From the NCBI GenBank assembly GCA_037157565.1, contig JAZHRO010000013.1, forward strand, positions 37,452,501-37,516,500: DNA of 64,000 bases, read 5' to 3'. The notes under the pieces are model-generated. The model did not search any database, was not told the DNA's origin, and saw nothing but the letters and a program-made list of their open reading frames with translations. This DNA comes from Thalassia testudinum (lineage: Eukaryota; Streptophyta; Magnoliopsida; Alismatales; Hydrocharitaceae). The translations under genes and the position numbers were made by a program. Position 1 is the first letter of the stretch. Each line of letters opens with the position of its first letter. Below are positions 12,901-23,172 of this stretch, in pieces.

Positions 12901-13340
12901 AAATACTCCCATACCTAACTTTTGCTAGTCCCTAGCAAAATGCTATGAACCAAACCAGATCTCTAAGCTGGATTTTAACCGTCTGGATGCCCTACTGACC
13001 TGCATCTCTAAAAATTAGATCAAAATACCAACAATAGTCGTAAAGGTACTCAAGTACCAGCAAGATCTAGACCTAACCAGTCTAGCCTTGGGTCCACCGC
13101 GATGGTGTATAGGGGCCGCAAAAACTTCCCAAAGATTCGTTGACCCCAGCGGTTAAAGCACCCGTGTGTATGTGTAACAAGTCTAAGTTCAATCTACCAG
13201 TGCATTTTTTATAAGAGCGAGAGGAGGATATTTATTTTGAGAGTTTTCTCTCTTTTCTTTTTAAATTCCCCTAAATCCAACATGGGATTGGCCCTAAACA
13301 CGGTTTGTATCGGATTCCTTGTCCCCACCATCAATCCTTG
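12901..13340 (-). other. Polypurine tract and 3' noncoding region of the Gypsy element
   Basis: Next to the R LTR, the - strand contains GGGACTAGCAAAAGTTAGG followed by a purine-rich run up to the LTR start. The same GACTAGCRAAAG motif precedes the Q LTR at 24646, which marks it as a shared pre-LTR signal. No protein domain is present. Confidence 0.55.
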
Positions 13341-13492
13341 CAGGGACCCTAGCAATCGATGCTTCGGGATAGCACCACCCAATGCAATCCCTAGGACCCT
13401 GGCTTTTGACACTTCGGGATAATGCCTCCCATGGTGTTCTGTAGCCAAATTCAAGCCTTAGCAATCAACATTTCGGGATAATGCCTCACATT
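13341..13492 (-). repeat. Three-unit tandem repeat with CTTCGGGATA core
   Basis: Three ~40-bp units, each with a YTTCGGGATARYRCC core and spaced about 53-58 bp, lie between gag and the 3' LTR. The same three-unit array recurs at 26531-26680 with moderate divergence. On the - strand the frame is open through the array in both copies, with peptide similarity such as GRHYPEVSKARVLG, but no known domain was recognised. Confidence 0.75.
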
Positions 13493-13825
13493 GCACCTGA
13501 ACCCGCGCAAGATGCTTACGTGCCCCTGGCAAGTATTTGGATATCCTAGGAGACAGGCACCGAGGAGACGGTATGTTATAACGCATCTTCATGTGCAGTA
13601 TTTTTTATTCCTCCTTTCTGCTTCGGGAATCCATTCAATCAACTTATGTCTTCGAGCCGCTCCTTTGTTAAATGTTTAGGAAAACATTTTCAAAGCAAAA
13701 CATGTTTTGGCATTATTCTTCATTATTCTTCTCAATAATAGAGACCTTGTCCAGATGACTGGCCATCAGTTCCAAGTCGACAGAAGAGGACAGGCTTTGC
13801 GTCTTATGTGCTCCCTTCGGATTCA

Positions 13826-14644
13826 TCAATGCATAGGCATTCGTCCAGTCGAACATGCCCATGGATTTAATATTGATGGAGTTCTCACACATATTCTCGA
13901 GAATCCCTCACACGATGTCTTCGTGTTGACCCATGATGTTTCCTCCGCAGGTCGCATTGACGAATAATCGAATATCCTCACGGAGTCCTGGTAAAAACAC
14001 TGGACTTGTTCCCATTTAGGAACTCCGTGGTGGGGGCACTTTTGCATGAGATCCAGAAAACAATCCCATGCCTCGTAAAGTGGTTCTCCTACTTGCTGTA
14101 TGAAATGTGTGATCTGGCGCCATAAAGCATTTGTCAGACCAATAGGGAAGAACTTCCTCAAAAACTCGGATTGAAGTTCCGGCCAGGCGTTGATTGGACG
14201 CATTTGGGTTTGGTACTAGTGAGCAGCTTTATCCATGAGAGAGAAGGAGAACATTTTCATGAGTAGGACATCCTGATTTTGAGCTTCTGTCCCAAAGGTC
14301 TGGGCCAAATGCGTGAGTGATTTGATATGCTGGAAAGGATCTTCAGAATTACTCCCATGGAATTTGGGAATGGCATGAATCATGTTGGGCTTGAGTTCAG
14401 CGTCAGGACCTCCAGCAGGGATTTATACTCGAGTTTCGATTGCCGCCGCAGCGGGATTGTAGTGATCTCGCATCATTGGACGCTGCGGTGGGTTCACAAA
14501 GGCTTGGAATAGATCATTGAGGCGCTGAAGTTGATTTTCAAGATTATTTTCTTCTACGGGTTGTGCCATGATGATGGATGAAGGAGAATAAGGTTCAGAT
14601 GAATCGGAAGAGATATCAAGAGGATTGTATTGCTGCACAAACAA
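13826..14644 (-). pseudogene. Gypsy (Athila/Tat-like) gag remnant
   Basis: On the - strand the N-terminal part (14644 to 14423) contains an acidic, Gln/Asn-rich segment. The downstream part (14203 to 13826) holds the retrotransposon gag core: FLRKFFPIG, then VGEPLYEAWDCFLDLMQKCP, then HHGVPKWEQVQCFY. This order and wording are typical of Athila/Tat gag proteins, which form the particle that packages the RNA. The two parts are not in one uninterrupted frame and the C-terminal third is abnormal, so this is a pseudogene. No protease, reverse transcriptase or integrase follows before the 3' LTR at 12900, so the element was gag-only or lost its pol by deletion. Confidence 0.8.
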
Positions 14645-15345
14645 GGAGGTCGAGGCTTGGCCTCGACGTGAACGAGTAGCTCAAGGAGGCCTCAAGGATG
14701 GTCTTAAAGACCTCCTCCCGAACATGCACCGATGGAGTGGATGGGAGGTCGAATGTGATGGACCCAATCAAGACACCCAAAAATTTTGGATGACTATGGA
14801 GATTCGGGGCGGATGATACCCCTTAGTCAGAAAGTCGTCCACCTGAGAATTACCTATGCAGCCAGAGAGGGAGAGTCCCACAAAAACCCATACAAGGTAG
14901 AGGGCACCCACGGGTTACAGGGTTTCCCCCACCCAACCTCTCTTGTCACTGATGTTCCAGGTAGACCAGAATGAGGACTTGACCTCTTAAGTCTACCAGT
15001 TTTAATTAAGAGCAAGGGTGCTTAGGATTTCAGTTGAACTTTAAGATGTGTTGAGTGCAAAAAGTGAGCTAATTTGAAGATTGGTTGACCCAACAAGCTA
15101 GGTCAACTTCACTTGTATTGTCCTCTTGAGAATTTTTGGTCCCTCTTTTAGTGTTCAATTGAATTTAAGAGCCTGATTTTTAGGGTTTTGCTTGAATAAA
15201 TCACTTCAATCAAGGTCTAGGCACACATTATTTCGGAGAGATAATTTCTTGATTAAACAAATGTGTCTCCAAAAACCCTAAACTGGAATCCTTAATTGGC
15301 TCTAATTTGGTCCAATTTAATTTGTCAAAAATGTGGTACTTGGGG
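14645..15345 (-). other. 5' leader of the gag-bearing Gypsy element
   Basis: No coding domain is visible. It lies between gag and the primer-binding site at 18346 once the P insertion is removed. A short palindromic stretch GTCGAGGCTTGGCCTCGAC is at 14648-14666. Confidence 0.55.
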
Positions 15346-15522
15346 TGAAACGACCCGTTTCCTGTTTAGTCGGATAAGACGTCTGGACTGTCAGTCAAAC
15401 GTCTGTCCAGACGTCCGAAAGTAGAAGAATAGCGCATATTCTTTTCTCTCTACGCGGGCGGCGTGCAGAGACCCACTCTCTCCTTCAGCCCTCACCCAAA
15501 CCCTAACTCCCCTCTATATAAA
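15346..15522 (+). promoter_or_regulatory. Putative U3 promoter of P copy 3
   Basis: AGACGTCTGG, AACGTCTG and CAGACGTCCG sites occupy about 15379-15418. A CTATATAAA box is at 15514-15522, ~170 bp from the element start, and a pyrimidine-rich initiator-like tract follows it. Confidence 0.55.
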
Positions 15523-15852
15523 CCCCCCTTCTCTTCTCCTCTCCTCCTCACACCACTCAAGCCATCGCCACCTCCACCTTCTCCTGCGACAGCCACGTCC
15601 CCCTCCCGTCTCTACCGTAGCCGCGACAAGGAAGGAGAGCCACCGACGAGGGGGAAATGGGGAGGAGCGAGAGCGAGAGAGTGCGAGGGAGTGAGACGAG
15701 GGAGGAGGGAGACGACTGCGAGAGCTTAGTGGAGCTTAAGGAGGAGCTCGTGGGAGAGAAGAGGATGCTGATGAGGAGCTGCTCAAGCTCCGACAGCTGC
15801 TGGAGCTGCCACTACAGGTGGAGGGCGAGCGGGGCGAGCGGCGAGAAGAAGT

Positions 15853-15880
15853 TCTGATACTAAAAGTTTCCAGTATCAGA
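15853..15880 (+). repeat. Hairpin in P copy 3
   Basis: The arms TCTGATACT and AGTATCAGA flank a 10-nt loop, ~507 bp from the element start. Compared with copy 2, one base pair is swapped in both arms (T-A becomes A-T) while pairing is kept. Confidence 0.75.
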
Positions 15881-17983
15881 CGTTTGGAGTGAAATCCAGA
15901 TGACTGGCAAGGCACCTGGACGTCCAGAGATGAGGCCGGATGTCTAAAAGCGCAATATCGCGAGGTACGTATCTTCTTGCGCTACTCTTCCTGCAGGGGA
16001 TGTCGACTGACCGTTGTGTCTACGTGCACTCGTATGTTGGTGCAGGCTTTGGGAAGGCGCATGATACGCTTTCCCGAGTACATTTGGATGTCTGATCTCG
16101 TCGCTAGACGTCCGGAGGTACTTCCAAACGATTGGAAGTAGGGTGAGACGTATGGAGCTACCCCTAAACGGTCGCAGAGGGAGCCTGGATGTCTGAATCA
16201 ACCGCAGAAAGGGTAATGTGAGTTCTAACGTCTGGGACTAATCCCAGACATCTGATTTTGATCAGTAACTACGTTTTTGGCTTATTTATGGCCAAAACGG
16301 AATCGAATCTCCGCAAATGAAGTACCATTATTTTCCGCTAGAGTTCCTCTACGTGTTCACGTTGAGTATCTACCTCTTTGAACTCGTCTAATGTACATTG
16401 GTCGCTGGTACAGGTTAGCAGCCAGTGGCACGTTTGTGGCCCGCGGAGGCGACGAGATCTGCAGCACAAAGCCCCATTCCTCCCGTGATACTCGGTAGGG
16501 TGGTTTATTTCAGCGGTTAATATTTAATTAAGAATGTACTTGGTTGGAATAATCGGATTGAACTCTAGGAAGTGGAATGAACCCTAGGGTAGAAATGAAT
16601 GAGCCTGCTTGAGTTGTACCATTTACTTGAATTCATGGTTAAAATAAATTGCTAGCAAATGCCTTTGATGTAATTACAAGATGCATGTTAAAATACGAGC
16701 CACGTGTATGTAGATGAGAAATTGAACTGTGTTCTCTAGTTGCATGTTATGATTGTGAACTGAATTATGAAAACACGAGCTACTTGTATATAGATGATGA
16801 ACGAGTTATGAAACATGAGATCTGGATATAAATAAATGAGATGAATATCAGTATGAACCCTACGGGGAATTAGGAGTAGAACTCCTGTGGATGAAAGGAA
16901 TCTGAAATGTAGACGGGAAGTGTGCTGGCCCTTGTGTATGCGGTACCACGGAGAGGGACTGTCCCTTTTTAGTGCAGAGTGGAGCAAGCCTCCCTTGGGT
17001 TGAGACCCAGGATTAGAATTGGCCACTCTACACCAACTCCTGTTGGCCCTTGCGTACGTAGTACTGAGGCGTGCTACTAGTATAGGGAGGGAGCTGGCCA
17101 CCTTACAGGGCCCGGGTTTCAGCTAGCCACCCTACATCGACTTTGTTAGGTACTTTGGGCAAGTCAGGGTAGTCAGATGAGGGTATGCAGATTATGGAGG
17201 GGCGAGACCCCCGTTTGGTTCTGAGGGTGAGACCCCTATTTTGAGAGGGCAAGGTCCTATACTATTCCGTGTTGTACTTTGGACGTACCCTCTAGCGGAA
17301 ACGACTGACCGCGTGTCAGTGCGGGGTAGCAGAAATGACTACCGCTATGTCTTGACAGTGACCTCAGGGTGGTTGATTAGGTGTAGGACTACCACGGGGG
17401 ACTCTCCCAGTCAGGAGAGCACCACGTGTACCTTCTACTCTATGGAAAAGACTGCAATCAAGATCGTTCCCATGAGGAACATGTATGATCAAGAAATACC
17501 TGGATACTTGAGAAATGGATGAACCAGAAACATAGAAATTAGATAAAAAGAAATGAGAATAAAACCTACTTATTTTTGCTTTACTAGAACATAAATAATA
17601 TAAACACCACTCTACTCAGTATTCGCTAACCCCATCTTTTCATAACACTATTCAGGACCAGGAGTTGAGCAGCCCGAGTTTCTTGCTGCAGAGGATGCTA
17701 GGCCCAGCCGTAGTCGTACTTTCAACTCTTTCATTTTTCTTCTGTTGTAGTGAGTAATTGACATATATTTTATTGTTCCTGTTACTTCTGTTTCCTTTCT
17801 GCTGTTGTTATTGTGGTGGTGGCATGTACTATGCTTTGAAACAATTGTTCTACTTTCCTTTACTGCTTAGTTATATTGCATGTGTGAATGTGGTTTATTT
17901 TCCTGCTTGTGGTTATTTCTCGTTGTATAATCGAGGCGAGCCGGTCTCAGGTCCTTTAGGAATCCAAGCACCGAGTCATAACA

Positions 17984-18346
17984 TAGGGTTCAAACAAGAT
18001 TGTGATAGCCCTAGATACCTTAAGCTTCAAGTGGATGCACAGATCATGATTTGTTATCTAAATAGAATGTATCAAATTAGGCAACTTGATGAATTATCTA
18101 AGGATAGAATGCTAGTAGCCATAATTGATTTTTTTTTTCTTTTAACCTTTTCGGAATAAGGGGCTTAAGAGAGAGAGTAGATAGAACTTACTTGCCCCTG
18201 GTGTGTTTAATGTGCGCCTAATCTTCCCGGAATGTATCTTCCCCCTAAAACAAACCACAGCAAAAGAGATATAGCAAGTTAGAATCTAAATCAGGAATTG
18301 CAATCAAGAGTTCTAAATTTCCCGTTGCTCCTTGGCAACAGCGCCA
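17984..18346 (-). other. Leader and tRNA-Asp-type primer-binding site of the Gypsy element
   Basis: The - strand reads TGGCGCTGTTGCCAAGGAG from 18346 leftward, one mismatch from the TGGCGCCGTTGCC site primed by tRNA-Asp in Athila/Tat elements. It abuts the LTR on its right. The remainder is leader sequence without a gene. Confidence 0.7.
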
Positions 18347-19973
18347 AAAAAGGTCGGGTGCTAGATCGGTGTTTTAAAATTATTGCATTGCAGTATCGCC
18401 AAAATAGCGCTCAACAAATAATTTTATTACTCGAAAAAGTTTTGAAGTCGAACACAGGGAGCAATATGGAATTCAGTTCTCAAAAATTGCAAGCTAAGAC
18501 AAGAAAGCTATGAAATTGTAAACAAAAACTGTTTCAAAATAAAGTAGCACTAGGATCAAATGTCAGACTGCAAAAATATTAGAGTAAAATGTTGATTTAG
18601 ATCACCAAATACTCCTTGCAATGGTAGCTAATGAACTCAATGTATATATGTATGAAATGCCAAACCAATCATCTAATTTACTAATTAGACGGCTTAAACT
18701 GGTCAATCCTCTCTGTTCTTCGTCTTTTCTCTTTCTCTTCTCTGCCTCTCTTCTTCCTTCAGCCCTTCTTCTTTCTTTGGCCTTCTTCAGACAGTAGGGG
18801 AAGCTTCTGAATTTGGCTAAGTGTTAGCCGGATCTCTCCAAGGGCAAAACCCCCCCCCTACCTGCGCAGGCTCTCCTCTTTTTCTCTCTTTAGGCTCCAC
18901 TCTCCCAGAGCCACAAGGGTAATCGGGTTATCGAACTTAGCGTACATGGGTCCAGGGCTGTGGGCGTGATCACAGTCGAGGAGTGTAGGCTTTAGGCAGG
19001 TTAACGGATCAGGCCAGGTCCGCTGGCAGATATCACGGACGAGGCGGTGCGTGGGTGAGAGGGGCCTCACCCCATGTTTGGGGGCGATAAGCCCACTTGA
19101 CAAATTCAACTTATGCGTGGTTGCGTAGGCGTCTGTTCACGATGTGGCACTATCTGCTGGACTTCTCTTCACGCAGTAACAGCGTCTGATGGTTCGCCAA
19201 TTAAGTGAGCTACAACTTCTGGGTCTTCGATTGAAGGACCTGGGAAGGGTCTTAGGGGTCATGTGCACAGCCTGGAAGTGGAATTGAGGGGATTGCGGCT
19301 AGAGAACTGCGTTCGTGGTCGGAGACAGAGGCAGCGGCGACGACGGATGATGAGTACTTGGAAGCAAAAATACGGCCTCGCGACCCAATTAATCTCGGTC
19401 AGGACCTTCGCCGGAGCACAACGAATGTGTGTGTGATGGTCTTGTGGCGTGAGAGGGCGTGTGGAGGGCAGTCAGTGGCGGAGGAGATGAACTGAAGTGG
19501 GCTTGTTCGATGGAGCGTTGGAGGGGACAATAGGGTGAAATAGGAGAGGGGAAATGAGCGGAGAGGTGTGGCGGAGGTTTTAAGGTAGTTGGCGAGGGGT
19601 TTGGTGGTTTGTAGGGAGGGATGTACCTCACCAGAGGTGTGGTCGGAGCGGTGAAAGACAGAGTCGCAGAGGCGTGGTCGAGGTCGAAACGGTGTGTCGA
19701 AAGAGTTGGCGTGATGAGGGAGAGTTTAGGGATCAATTGAATGTACTAATGGACAAAGTGGGAAGGGGAAGGCACCGGTTGTGGTGTTTCCGGCGCCGGA
19801 GAAGAGAACAACTCTGAAGAGAGGGAGATGGCAAGGAAGAAGGAGACTAAGGTGCTGGCTAGTATGGCTCGATGCAGGAAAAAAAGAGGAGGATGACTCC
19901 GCTGCTGGTAATGCGAATGGAGGACAAAGATGGATGGAGGGGCTTGTCGAATGTCGAGGAGCTTTCGGTCGAC

Positions 19974-19974
<1 letters not shown>

Positions 19975-20012
<38 letters not shown>
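19975..20012. repeat. (GA)n microsatellite
   Basis: An uninterrupted GA tract of about 19 repeats inside R copy 2. Confidence 0.95.
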
Positions 20013-20014
<2 letters not shown>

Positions 20015-20232
20015 TTAGAGGGGAATCTTGGCCGATTTCGAGAGTGGGGAGAACGATCTGAGTAGGAGGTTCTTTTATAGACCTCAGGAGGAAGTTTTGA
20101 GTTTGGGAAGAAAGCATCCCAAGCTTGGTAAGGTTGCCGGAGTTGGGAAATTCCTTGATACCCAAATGTCTCATGCGTTTGCATGAGAGATTGGGAAGGT
20201 TTTGGGGCGTGGGATTTGGTTCAGAAGGAAGG

Positions 20233-20285
20233 GAATTTCTTGACGAACTTCCCTTTCAAATTTGAAAGGGATTCATCAAGAAATC
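20233..20285. repeat. Long imperfect hairpin in R copy 2
   Basis: The core CCCTTTCAAATTTGAAAGGG (20251-20270) is a perfect 20-bp palindrome. Outer arms ATTTCTTGA and TCAAGAAAT extend it. It occupies the same place as the hairpin at 12093 in R copy 1, but both arms differ in a matched way. Confidence 0.8.
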
Positions 20286-21028
20286 AAGGAGTTCTTTCCA
20301 AATTAAGGTCGCCGAAGCAAGTATAAATAGGTTTAATGGCGGTAGGGACCTTTTTGTGAGAATGACGACAAAGTTTGGGGTCTTTTTGAAAAGATTTTGA
20401 AAGTTAAGGGCATAAATGTAATCAGACAGGACCAAGTTGCAAACTAAGTCAAGACAAACTCATCTTGGGTCCAAATTTTGATACAAAGCTAATTTGAACC
20501 TAAGAACTCTAATGGTGAAGTTGGATTTTAGTGTTGACCACATTTGACTTGGTAATTTATGCAAAAGCCCAAATTAGGGCAAATGTCTGTCTGAGACTCT
20601 GTTCTAGGTCAAAATAGGTTCTGATGGTCAAATTGAAGATTCCAAACCCTACAAAATACTTTTTTATGAATTTTAGAAGGTTTAGGAGAATTTTATCTTG
20701 ACCAGAACCTCAATTAATTAAGCAGGTCTATTTTTAAGGTTTTAAAAGTCATTTAATTTTCAGAACACGTGCAAACCCTTTTCTGATTATTCTAGCCCAC
20801 TTGTTAGCATTTTAGAACCATTTGACCCTTAATTAACGCCTAGGAAAAATCGTGGTTGTACTACATTCATGATATGTTGGTAAAATTATAGTTTTATCCT
20901 TAGTTTCTTATTTTTCCCTCAAAATGATCATACAGTGACTTATGACGCTTTTGCAGTTATGTAGGAGCATTTACTGACTTAATAGAATCAAAATGAGCTA
21001 ATTATAACCCATGATGGTGTTCCGATCA

Positions 21029-22236
21029 GGCCATGGACGCCCGGCCCTTAAAAAATAAGCGCAACATAAAGGGAGGCGTGGCGTGTTGGTCCCGCGCCTA
21101 TGGGCGAACCACAGGTCGCTAGATCAACCCCCGCCCCGCGTCAAATCAAGGGCGCAAGCAGGTGCAGTTAAATTGGACCATTGGATACACGATGGATGGC
21201 GGTGGAGGCAACTATGTGGCTGCACCGGATGTGCAGACGGGCGCACGCGAAATCGGACACCCAAGCCCATGTGCAATCGCACGCATGGGCGTTGGGCACG
21301 TTGAAGTAACAGCGATAAGGCGGCTTTTAGGCCGTCTGATCACTTAATCAGACAGCTAAGAGTCTTCGGACGTGCATAGGCATTTGGGCGTTAGGAGAAG
21401 AAGAGGTGCGTGCGAGCGACACCTACACCCACGTTCAGGGGCTTTAGTGACGTTTAAATCTGTCACTAAAGGCCCTAAATTAATGTTTTATGCATGAAAT
21501 GGCCTTTTTGCCCATTCAAATTTCAACTATAAATAACCCTACGACCCCCACACTTTCTCCATCCCTTCCTCTCTTCTCTCACCCCCTCTAAAGCTCTAAA
21601 AGATTGTCCTAAACCCGGCATGCCCCATTAGAGTTAAAAATACAATTTTTCTACCTTCTCACCCTATTCGTGGAGCATGCCGCGGTAGTCCTCTCACTGC
21701 CATTCGGGGAGCAGATCCCGCTACGACGTCGTCCTACCTCGTTCTCCGTCATCCTTCATCATTCTCCTTCATCCCGCATCTCACCACCTTCATCTAGACC
21801 CTCCGTCATTGCGACTCGTCCTCCAAGTAGCCGTCGAGGAGGATAACTTCTCTCTACCTTCTTTTACCTCTTTCTAGTGTAGATTTCTCACTTTCTAGTG
21901 TAGATTTCCTACTTTCTAGTCTAACATGTAATTGTAATGAACATTGCTCTATGATAATGAAATCCATGTTAATCATATCTCTGTGTTCTCTTTATTTGTA
22001 ATATTCTCTCTCTTTCTTTTATTATTTATTCTTTAAGAAATAGCTAATTTTGATTCAATTCTACCAGCTAATCTACTTCGTGACAAATAAAACAAATACA
22101 GCTTTTAATCAAACGTCTACCTCCCTGTGTTCGACCCGGTATTCTTTTTGAGTTTCAGTTAAATTTATCTGTTGACAGTTTTTCTCGTAAATTACACTAC
22201 AACTACGGGTTTTCAAAACTCAACTCCATTTGCGCA
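21029..22236 (+). mobile_element. Q-family LTR, 5'-truncated copy
   Basis: It shares with 24646-26002 the GC-rich block with many CGCATGGGCG-like words, the TTTAGTGACG box, the CT-rich block near 21550, repeated CTTTCTAGTGTAG (21872-21920) and the end signature CTCCCTGTGTTCGACCC (22121-22137). The TGATGTAGAC start of the family is missing, cut off where R copy 2 ends. Confidence 0.65.
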
Positions 22237-22571
22237 GATTTTTCACTTCAACACCTAAGATTTGCAATGAGTCCTTATTGTAAATTAGGTGCGTTCGAGC
22301 TCAACTTAAATCGTACATTAGAACAAGTTCAGATGGGTGGGTGAACTGGTAAGGATGATTGTTGCAGATGATTTCAAGCTCCAATACGAATATCGGAGGT
22401 GGAGTCGACTATTCTAAGGGACAAACCCTAAAGTGCAATAGAAATTCATCTCAGAAATGGGTAAGAAGGTTTTGGATTTTCAAATGACGGGTAGACTCCC
22501 GCTAAGCGCTAAGTTTAACACCATCAGCTAGGCGCAATGCAGCTTAGGGAGAATGAAAATAAAAATATATA

Positions 22572-22682
22572 GCAGCCAGAATCGAATCGATGAGCTCGAG
22601 GAATGGTTTCAGTCTCTGACCATTGACAACAATGGGGTCTGAGTCATGGCTGAGTTCACTAATTACTATAGCTCCATTTCCA
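22572..22682 (-). pseudogene. Gypsy pol 3'-terminal fragment
   Basis: The - strand encodes a short stretch ending in VVNGQRLKPFLE, the conserved tail just after integrase in Athila/Tat pol proteins. The flanks (22237-22571 and 22683-23172) hold no other domain that I can see. It is an isolated remnant. Confidence 0.65.
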
Positions 22683-23172
22683 AATATCCTCTAAACTAAA
22701 AAAGGATCGATCCATTTCGACTAAGCTTCTTAAGAGATTGCAGATCAAATCTCCACTAAACTTCTTAAGAGATAGATGAGAAGATACCTAAAGCTCTCAA
22801 GAAACTCAGAAACACACTAATTGCTTTGATTATTATCATATACAAAGATTAAGCTTGAATTTTCTCAACAATTTCTTTATGAGTTCGTTTGAACTTAGAA
22901 GAGTTTGTCTCACTCAGTTGAGTGAGGCGAAAAGCTTCTAATTTGTTTGCAATGATGTAGACGTGGTCAATTAAATGAAATCACACTTTTGAGTTCACCA
23001 TTGACAGCTAGCTCAGAGGCTGAGGTGAAATTAAGGATTTTGTATGTGAGTGATAATAGGTCTAATTAATAAGTGGAACGGGGCCCTACAGTGTATACAG
23101 GTGATGGGGGGCCCCAATTGAGTGTAAGGATTGTTTTGAGACTCCACCATGGACAGCGGAGCTCTCAGGTGG

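Larger units (their letters stand above)
15346..17983 (+). mobile_element. P-family LTR-like element, copy 3
   Basis: It starts TGAAACGACCC and ends GAGTCATAACA, and both match the family termini. The flanking pentamers are TGGGG (15341-15345) and TAGGG (17984-17988), which differ at one base. The length is 2638 bp. In order it has the U3 palindrome cluster, TATA box, GC-rich block, hairpin, second palindrome cluster (15880-16260), the GGAAACGACTGACCGCG block near 17300 and an AT-rich tail. It interrupts the leader of the surrounding Gypsy element, so it is younger than that element. Confidence 0.85.
18347..21028 (-). mobile_element. R-family LTR, copy 2 (5' LTR position)
   Basis: It lies directly next to the primer-binding site, as a reverse-oriented 5' LTR should. 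It carries the reversed LTR-end signature at 18440-18460, the CT-rich block at 18690, the ACGGCCTCGCG box near 19372 and the hairpin at 20233. On the - strand the LTR would begin TGATCGGAACACC at 21028. By eye it is only about 70% identical to copy 1 over 20330-20760, too little for a young LTR pair. The two may come from different insertions. Confidence 0.7.
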
